Positions 56,410 through 64,000 of a DNA stretch of 64,000 bases are shown here, in pieces (the stretch's first letter is position 1; every line of letters starts with the position of its first letter). The stretch spans positions 558,001-622,000 of the forward strand of contig JANATG010000018.1 of assembly GCA_029449235.1 (NCBI GenBank), given 5' to 3'. Source of the DNA: Linnemannia schmuckeri (lineage: Eukaryota; Mortierellomycota; Mortierellomycetes; Mortierellales; Mortierellaceae). Below the pieces are notes generated by a model. The model did no database searches, was not told the DNA's origin, and worked only from the letters and a program-made list of their open reading frames with translations. The translations under genes were made by a program, and so were the position numbers.

Positions 56410-56814
56410 CAGATGCTGCCACTGTGGCGGATTGTAGGCGGACTTATCAATGTTGGCACAGCAAGAGCAGCAGCAGCAGCAGCAATCATCATCGTCGTCG
56501 TCAATCGGATCACGTTCCTGGGCTCTCTCTGCTGTCGCTGCTGATGGTGACAGTCCTACTGATGGTACCTGAAGATACTGATCCCTGATTCTGACTGGCT
56601 GCAGCGCGTGAGTGGAGTCTGAGCCATGATGCCGAATATGAGCATTATTGACATTGTTTCTGTTGCTGCTGTTGTCATGCCATTGTGCGTCTTGCTCTCG
56701 AGGAGGAGTGTGAAGTAGATGGTGAATATGATGATGACGATATTGAAAGTGTTGGTTCTCGTCGTCGTGGGTTAGGAGTAACACCTCCTGTTGGACAGCA
56801 GCTGTTGATGTCAT
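47727..56814 (-). CDS. giant PH-domain protein (2,179 aa, five exons)
   Basis: Likely membrane-associated signalling or scaffold protein. Exons on minus: 56814-55689, 53992-53555, 53007-52115, 51924-49217 and 49101-47727; phases 1, 1, 0 and 2 match at every junction (6,540 nt). Mostly disordered and Ser/Pro/Gln-rich. N-terminal His-rich region, then an acidic run and a cysteine string at 105-119 (DDDDDD then CCCCCCSCC). Exon 3 has a probably folded helical block (LEIQVQSSLDYLWSLETYPL; ALKEFVGHRILGLHKERD). The PH domain lies at about 1665-1800 across the last intron: WEAEIKYKGWPKIEPR, NWRPYRRPWKRTFAHLRGT, ALRLYAVDM, VIRIRACDRTVLIEC and the C-terminal helix DALTWLEHLQAAANIA. After it comes a His-rich region (about 2040-2075). 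The first intron is 1,696 nt; an alternative acceptor would give a 390-aa protein instead. The one-gene model rests on phase matching and on the absence of any ATG in exons 2 and 3. Confidence 0.7.
54304..54327 (+). repeat. (GGAA)n microsatellite
   Basis: GGAAG tetramer run inside the long first intron of the PH-domain gene. Confidence 0.7.
55588..55634 (-). other. possible alternative terminal exon of the PH-domain gene
   Basis: A TTTTCAG acceptor 53 bases into intron 1 joins in frame to exon 1 and adds Gly-Thr-Val-Val-Glu-Met-Cys-Ser-Val-Ala-Gln-Pro-Phe-Ala-Lys before a TAG. Its use would give a 390-aa protein with the cysteine string but without the PH domain. It may instead be the true end of a separate upstream gene. 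Confidence 0.4.
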
Positions 56815-59800
56815 ATTATTGTTATTAAGTTGTTGTTAATGCTGGTATGTTGTTGTTGATATTGTCGACGTTATATGTGTAGCTCTAGTAAGATGGGAGC
56901 AATTGAAAAATAAAGGCTCTTTCGTTATTAATGATTGTGTGTGTGTATGTGTGTTGAGTGGTCAATTGGCAAGAAGAAGCGAGAAAAAAGAGGGAAGAAG
57001 AGTGCTATCGATCATCCCCTGGGTAAGAAGAAAAAGAGGGAAGAAAATGAAGAGGGGGAAGGGGCGGTTATGGTTGTGGGATTGAGACAGACAAAACAGG
57101 ATCAAGAGGTCAAAAGAATTGCCCGAGGTTAGAAGGAACACAAAAAAAGGATCGGGCCCTGGACAAGACATCCCCCGTTGCTATTGACAGGGTCTCTCGT
57201 TCCAGAGCAGACAGACAGACAGTACAGGACATGCCAGCCGTTGATGTTTTGTTGTTTATTCGAGAGAAGTGGCCAAAGTTGTTCCAAAGAGTTGCCCAAT
57301 CCCTTTATTTGTTCTCTTTTCTCTGCATTGCCCCTGCCGAGAATAGCATTTTAACATGCAGCTATGCCACGCCAGGAAAAGAAAAAAAAGGGAAAGAAAA
57401 CAACAAATCACCCGCACGAGACACAACAAAGCATTCGATTGGTAATTGCAAAACGTTACTTGCAATGCAGAGGTAAGGGATGCGGGGGGGAAGGAAGGGG
57501 AGGAAGGACAGGAAGGGGAGGAAGGAGAGGAAGGAAAGTGATAACAGTATAGTAAGAAAAAAAAGAATGTGACAAGTCGATGCTCAATACTTTTTATTAC
57601 TTTCTTTCCTTTGTCGCATTTTCTTCAACAAATGCGAAACCACGCATGCACGCACCCATTTGCTTTTGGCGCGCGGATCTTGTCCTTCTCTGCTTTACAC
57701 CTTCTTTGGCAACTTTTTTTTTCCTTTCAAAGAACCCCTTTCTTCAATATCATCATCGGCGTCAATCATCATCTTCCATTTTCTACATCTTTCTCCCTTA
57801 TTCATCACGTCTTTTTCTTTCTCCTCCTTTTTTCAGCCCGAGCAGGCACGCACGTCCGACCACAGGGTAATGTCGCATGTGGCTCTCGTACGCTGTGTCC
57901 AAGTGTCACATCACATAGGCCAGGGGTTGTCCATTTGGACATAGTATACACAGACCGCATCACCTTCGCTTTTTTTTTTTTTTTTTTTGTGGATCCTGTT
58001 TCGTACAACTTGCAAGCAATGTGTACAGTACAGACCCCCTTTTCCAGAAGAGTCAGATCGGGCAAAAGTAGGGACATAAAGGAATTGGCAGGGGAGAAGA
58101 AAAAAAGTATCTGGTCGTCAATATCCCCATTCCATCACAAGAGCAAAGCAACCTTGATTGGTCATTATCATCATCATCCTGCTACTCGATGACATGATTT
58201 CTGTTTGTTCTCCTTTGTCCCTTTGTCTAAAAAAGATATTTTGGTGGCACGCATCCGCAACCTTGCTTCCCTTCCCTCGTGTTTGCCTCACTCGACTTGC
58301 CTTCATTCTCCCTTGTTCACTATCCCTCTCTCTCTCTCACACACACACGCAAACAAACAAACACGCAAGCAACAACCTGTCGCTTTCGGCTGATCGCCCC
58401 TCACTCTCTCTTCTCCCTCTACTCCCGCCCATTCTCTTTCCGAACCACTCTCTTCACGTTGCAGACGGAGAAAAAAAAAAGCAAAAAAGGGCGTGGTATG
58501 CTGTTGCGCAAGGAAGAAATTGGACAATAAGATATGACACATACAAGGGGTGGGGTGGGTGGGTAGCATAAATGAGGAATAATGAAAGATAATAGCGCAC
58601 ATGTTGGGTGACTCGTTAGAGTACCAGTGGACAGCATGGACAACGTGGTTGAACATGATCTGATCTTAGCCGGAACATGGATGTTACAAATACTTGATGT
58701 AACGAAAAAAAAAAGAGGATAAGACCTGCTTGAAAAGCTAGCCCCCTCTCGGCAGTGGTGCCATTGCGCAAAAATGAAATAGTTTGTTGTTTCAGAGAAA
58801 AAGGAAAGGTCAAAGTGAAATTGTGAAATAAACAAGGACAAGAGACAGGGGACAAAGAGTGAACGTCAAGATAGCGAGTAGAGCGAAAAGTGAAGAGAGA
58901 GATAGAGGAGTGGATGGTAACAAAGGCTCTTTTTGATACGAATGTACATGTAGTCTCGACTCCGATCTGCCTTGAAAAAGTATGAGGGATTTGCTTGTTG
59001 TTGTTGCCGAGGTATAGGCTGAATATAAAAATGGATTTTATGCCCGATGCCTTCATTCGTTATATCTCCGTTTTGGTGGGAGGAAAAGTAGAATAATAGG
59101 CAATAGAGGCAAGGATGGTGTGATATGCTGTTGTTGTTGTTGGACAGTTGGGATGATAAGGTGCAGCAGAGGCGGAGGATTATTGTTATCTGTTTGTTGT
59201 TGTGTTGGGTACCTGACGGCTTCTGAAGAGAAGGGATGATGCGAAGAAGGGTAAGAGTGAAAGTGAGAGAAAGTGAGCCTATGTCGAAGGATTTGCAGTT
59301 GAAAGCGTGGTCAATGTAGGATGAGAGTGGTCGATGCGAGAAGGGAAAGAGAAGAGTAAAGTTATTGTAAACGGAGAGTGTGGGGTGTATGCATGGTATG
59401 CAACATGAAGAAGGAAATAGGTGCAAAGAATGAAAGTCAGGAACAAGGCTGGAAGAAAGAGAAAAGAGACGAAAAGAGAAGAAAGGAAAGGCTAATGATG
59501 ACAGGGACCTGACACCCTAAATCCAAAAGCATGGACCACCCCAGCCATGCTTTTTTTTCCTAATACGCAGTCACCGCTCATAAACCATGACATCAACGAG
59601 TTTGCTCTCTAACGACCGAAAAAGAAATACGCAAGGGTGGCGAACAAAAAGGGAATGGCATGAGAAGCGAGGAAAGACGATAAGGGGAGCAATAAGGGGT
59701 GGCATTGAAAGGGACCCTCCTCCTGCCTTCCCATCTCAATATCTCCCCCTTTTGCGTTCAGGTCCACGGAAACACGATTTCCCAAGGGTGACTCCCTTCC

Positions 59801-59924
59801 CTTCCTCTCTTTCTTCTCTCTTGTACACTTGCATACACGCGTGAGGGCCTTTTTTCGGTAATGCGGAAAGTTGTATTAGATTTCTTTCCATGTTTGTTAC
59901 TGTACATTTCTACACAAGGACGCC
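56815..59924. other. 3.1-kb intergenic region between SMC6 and the PH-domain gene
   Basis: Both neighbours are on the minus strand, so this is the PH-gene promoter plus the SMC6 3' region. It contains a G/A-only repeat (57483-57538), poly-T (57971-57988), TC/AC repeat (58327-58350) and alternating purine- and pyrimidine-rich blocks that give artefactual open frames. No gene was recognised. Confidence 0.5.
57483..57538 (+). repeat. GGGGAGGAAGG purine repeat
   Basis: A nearly pure G/A tract made of GGAAGG and GGGGA units, with one C interruption. Confidence 0.75.
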
Positions 59925-62900
59925 TTACATAAGGACACCTTGGTTACGCTCGGGATCGTGCAGGCGATGGACACGAACATCTGGACCGGGGTTGACACTG
60001 CTAGCATCCTGGGGCGTAATCAAGATGAACTGCACGCCATCCGCTTCCCTCGCTGCATCAATCAGCATACTCATACTAATTCGACGGTTCACAGCATCCA
60101 TAAACACATCAAATTCATCCAAACTATGTTAAACAGAAAAGAATATATAAATAAACGCGTCAGTTTTGAGTTGTCTAATACACATTGACAACGGAAAGAA
60201 AAAAAACAAGTACTCACCAGCGAATGGTACTGGCCATCGAATTCCAGAGGGCCAAAAGGAAACAGATAGTTGAAAACGACTTTTCTCCTCCAGACAAGGA
60301 CTTGGGATCCTTGTCTCTCGAGACACCCGCCTGAGCAGAGTTCGGATCATCTGTCTCAACCTAGTAGTATCAACGTCAAAAAATGGCCATTCGTTACTCC
60401 TTTTGTTCTATTATAGCGTGCCAAAGATGACAGAATATGAACAAGAGTACTTCTTACCTTGATGGTCAATTCCTTCTCCGGGTGCTTGAACTGAAGTTCA
60501 CCAGAATACTTGCGGATAGCCAGCAAGAGACCAAAGTTGATCGCCGACCGAACAGACATTTGGTTCCGGAATTCGCGCCAGCGCGAAATTCTGTGATGCA
60601 AAGTCGGTTTAAGATGCTATCAAATGTGGCAAAAATGGAATTAAAGAGGGGGTAGAAAAGGGGTCAGAAATGGAACGACAAAATATAGCTGGGTAATGGC
60701 ATTCGTGAATAGGAAAACAGAAAACAAGCAGCGCTGACTTACTTCGATAAATTGGTTCATGTGGTTAATACTGTCCCTGGCCGTCATGTACTCGTCCTGT
60801 TTGCGCTTCATATCAAGGACAATCTCCTCCACAGTGGCACCACGCGCTTTCTCCTGAGCCAGCAATTTCGCTTGCGTCTTTTTGATCGCTGATTCCAGGT
60901 CTGCCCTTGATTTAGTGACCTCAACTCGCTCGCAGTATGCCAGAGCTTGCTCGGTCGAAGCTTCCAATTTTTGAACGTTGGCTTGCAGATCTTTCTCGCT
61001 TTGCGCGATAATAGCTCGTTCCCGGTCCAGTTTCTTGTCCCAATGCTGGATTCTTGTGAGATATTCTTCACGTTTGTGGTTGAGATTCTCGAGATCGTCC
61101 TACAGATATCACAAAGGAGGCACAGAATCTTGTTAGTCAATCAATACACACTCAAATATAATGCGACTGTTTTTTCTGATACAAAAAGCCATTATCAAAC
61201 AAAAAACATACCCGAAGCTTGTTCGCCTTGGATTCCTGGGATTGGATGGACTCGTTCAGCTCAACAACCTGCTGATGGAGGGCTTTCATAGCATCCTTGA
61301 TGACCTGCTTTTGAGCAACAATAGGCTCATACTGCTTCTTCATGGCCTCCATCTCCTCCACGTCCTTCTGCTTTGACTCCTCGTACATTTGAATGTTGAC
61401 AGGCTCATCCTCTTCCAAGCCCGCCTTCAATTCGTCAATGGCCTTAGACTTGAGTCTCAGTTCCTTCTCCATGTTCGCCATCTGTCTCTTGGTCTGGATA
61501 CGCTCCTTATCCGTAATTTCAACCTCCTTGCCAAGTTCGTTGAATTCCTTCATCCTGAACCGAAGAGTCTCCTCAAGGCGTCGAGCATTGCCCTCCAACT
61601 GCTGCACTTCCTGTTCCACGTTCGCGGCGAGACGAGGAGGTCCACGGTATCTGTTCACCGACGAACTGGAAGCACCACCCGCCCGGTCTCCAACGCGCCA
61701 CATATCCTTCGAAAAACACGCGCCGACATTGACAGGGAATCGACCACCAGGACCTGAGCTAGTCACAACATCACCCTCGCGACGGGTCGCGACGAGAATG
61801 GTGGACTCGATCGCATTCTTGTCAATCATTAAGCGTCGAACCCATTCGTCGTCAAATTCCAGGGCTCTGTTGATCGTGAGATACCGGTCCGATGGCTCCT
61901 TGTCGCTGTAGTCAAAGATAACCTTCCTGGTGAGGATGATGTCCGATTGGCTAGTAGAATGACCAAAGAAAGCTGCATCAATATGGAATTATTCCCTACC
62001 TACATGATTTTAAATAAAAGAAGGTTCACTTTGTAAAAAAAACGTACCATTTGTTCTTCCTGAGGATGTTCAACAGAGTAGATCTGTCCTGGTCATGCGT
62101 GACAGCAAAAGCGTTCAAAACTGGGCCGAGCACCGCCTCGATAATGTCCTTGTAGTCCTGCTCTCTCAACTTGACATGGCGACCGAGGGGTCCTGTAGGA
62201 GGCTCGCCTCTCCATCCTCTCCGCTTGGTCACCTCATCGATATCTCGCAGAACGTCGGGGATGTACTGACCGAATGCTCTGAGCGAGTTCTGCTTCTGAC
62301 CCATGATTTGTTGAATTCGTTCATTGTTTTCTTTCCGCTCCCTCTGCACTCTGATCACAAGGGAGTTGGCCTGCTCGGATCGATTGTTGAGATCTTCCTG
62401 CTTCTGCTCCAGCAAAGCAAGGTTTTCCCTTGCCTCTGCAAACCTCCGCTTGCCAACTTCCATGTCGTCCTCAAGCTGCTTGATGTTGTTCTCAATCTCG
62501 ACCTTGCGTGGCTGACCATTCGACTGAAGCTTCTTCAATTCCTGCTCGATCGTTTGTTCGTAGCCGCGAATCCGATCCTTCAAAACTTTGATCTCATCGT
62601 TGACCGTCTTCTCTTCCTCGTGTAGAGTCTTCAGCTCTTCCCGTTTCTCGCGCATCCTCATCTCCAGACCTCTTTTCTCTTCCTGAAATGGCGCTGTGGA
62701 ATCTGTTTGTTCCCTGGCAGTCTGCTCAAGCGCGCGAACCTCCTCGTCGAGCGCGGTCAGTTTTTGCTCCTCTCCTGTGCGTCTGTTTTCGATGGCAGGA
62801 ACTTTAACCTGGTGATCCTCCAGCTCTCTCCTCAACTCAGCCACTATCCCCTCCAAATCCTCGATCTGGGCCCACACAATCTCCTTCTTCATCTCCTCGA

Positions 62901-63987
62901 CTTTGAGCTCTAATGACGCCGCCTGCTGACTGTCCTTGAAGCGAGCCTGGGCCTCCTTTGCAAGGTGGAGGAGTTCCGGGAGAACCTCATTCTTTTTCTT
63001 CATGGTCGTCTGCATGATGTCGATACAGTCGCGGACGTGCTCATAGTCCTGGCTCAGTTGGTGGAGCTGGGTTCCCTTGTTGAAAGAGTTGTACTTGTCC
63101 GCGGGGGTGGAGGATTGAAGGAACTGGCGAGCCGAGTCTTGTGAGAGAACGTTGATGGGGTTATCGACCTGGATGTTCATGTGGTCGAGGATAGCAACTA
63201 GGTCATCGCGTTTAGTCGAAACCGTCTTGCCCTTGGCGTTCTTGATCTTGTAGCTCGAGCCTCCGTCCAGAGAGATGCGGCGTTCGACAATGATGCTCTC
63301 TCCGTAGATCTCTGGTTTGTATCCGTCGTTGCCTCTGTTCCGAAGCTGCAGTCGAACGTCTGTCTGAGTGGCACCCTCGCGAATAAGGGCCTTGAGACTG
63401 TGACCACGGTTGGTGACAGAGGCCTTTCCTCCAAGACAAACCATGATGGCGGTCAAAATAGCGCTTTTGCCACCTATATATTCGCGTTATTAATTATTGC
63501 TGTAGTTAGTCTCAATCCAGGCGGCGTAAACGGAAAAAGGTTTTTCGTCTGCGGGCCATGCTACTTACTTCCGTTATGTCCGATAATAAAGTTGATCTTG
63601 GGTCCGAATGGCACCTTGAGATGACGATGGCACATAAAGTCGTGCATTTCAATCATTTCAATGACACCCATCTCTGCAACGGCCTACGATAATGATGGAA
63701 GGATTATTTGTTAAGTAGTGCATGCGACTGTGAACGTAGAATAAACCTTACAAGCACAACAGCGCACTTACTCCATGGCGGCCAGGGGTGGTCTTTGAAG
63801 TCTCGAAATCACGGTTAGCCTTTTCGAGCCACTCCAATTCATCGGCATCCTTCTCCCGAGTGTCCTCAACATCCTGCCAACCCTCAGGCTCCTCTCGACC
63901 GACTATTTCGTCGTCCTCCTCTTCTTCCTCGGGTTCTTCCAGGTCTTTTTCTACTACCACCTCCTGGTGCTTTGCTCTCTTGAGTGC
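59925..63987 (-). CDS. SMC6: SMC6, Smc5/6 complex ATPase (5' end outside window)
   Basis: Large subunit of the Smc5-Smc6 complex that maintains chromosomes during DNA repair and replication. Exons on minus: 63987-63772, 63683-63569, 63473-62048, 61950-61212, 61099-60743, 60616-60458, 60360-60218 and 60123-59925; 1,117 residues in the window. The first visible exon begins at an ACACTAG acceptor, so at least one upstream exon is missing. An acidic N-terminal segment (EEPEEEEEDDEIVG) precedes MHDFMCHRHLKVPFGPKINF and the Walker A GHNGSGKSA, which is split by an intron. The SMC6 fingerprint NPINVLSQDSARQFLQSS follows, then coiled coil 1, the hinge (GPLGRHVKLREQDYKDIIEA to about GACFSKDMWRVGDRAG), coiled coil 2, the ABC signature LSGGEKSFST and Walker B-like LDEFDVFMD. 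Confidence 0.95.
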
Positions 63988-64000
63988 CTAGTGTACAACA
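63988..64000 (-). other. SMC6: intron sequence of SMC6 running off the window
   Basis: The minus strand reads TGTTGTACACTAG before the exon, an intron end with a C/T-poor acceptor. The start codon of SMC6 lies beyond this edge. Confidence 0.6.

Overview
The window looks like nuclear DNA of an intron-rich filamentous fungus. The genes are eukaryotic: they are split by short GT..AG introns (mostly GTAAGT/GTACGT donors and ATAG/AATAG/CTAG acceptors), flanked by AATAAA signals, and separated by A/T homopolymers and C/T-rich leaders. TRAPP Trs65, a Kre9-type GPI protein and an Erv2-type oxidase point to fungi. An early-diverging lineage such as Mortierellomycotina (Mucoromycota) is my inference, not something the sequence proves. 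No rRNA, tRNA, CRISPR array or intact transposon was recognised.

Layout. 1-1.1 kb: doubtful, possibly decayed coding tails. 1.1-3.6 kb: cyclophilin A (-) and a U1A/U2B''-type spliceosomal RRM protein (+) back to back. 4.1-8.7 kb: an unrecognised acidic 412-aa protein and mitochondrial ATP synthase alpha (both -). 9.0-11.3 kb: a Kre9/Knh1-like GPI-anchored wall protein and a strange secreted 237-aa protein (both -). 11.3-15.1 kb: gene-free. 15.1-22.9 kb: GET3 (+), a SANT/Myb protein (-), ERV2 (-) and TRS65 (+). 23.5-28.7 kb: two convergent paralogues of a secreted bulb-lectin-like protein, the left copy dead and the right copy intact. 28.7-32.7 kb: gene-poor. 32.7-37.3 kb: mitochondrial ribosomal protein uL13m (-) and mitochondrial IF2 (+) from one short shared promoter. 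39.7-43.3 kb: a type II membrane protein with a 4 x 20-residue repeat (+). 43.7-46.5 kb: a disordered 860-aa protein (-). 47.7-56.8 kb: a very large PH-domain protein that I reconstruct as five exons and 2,179 aa (-). 59.9-64 kb: SMC6 (-), with its 5' end outside the window.

Functional themes: protein folding and targeting (cyclophilin, GET3, ERV2), mitochondrial energy and translation (ATP1, uL13m, mtIF2), trafficking (TRS65), genome maintenance (SMC6) and a secreted/cell-wall set (Kre9-like, 237-aa protein, lectins). The most striking observations are a 6-nt microexon that supplies two active-site-loop glycines of cyclophilin, the inverted lectin pair with one decaying copy, the possible alternative termination of the giant PH-domain gene, and the unusual secreted strand-alternating protein. 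Exon structures were assembled by hand from splice consensus, reading phase and protein family knowledge. Every multi-exon gene listed keeps a continuous reading frame through all the junctions given.
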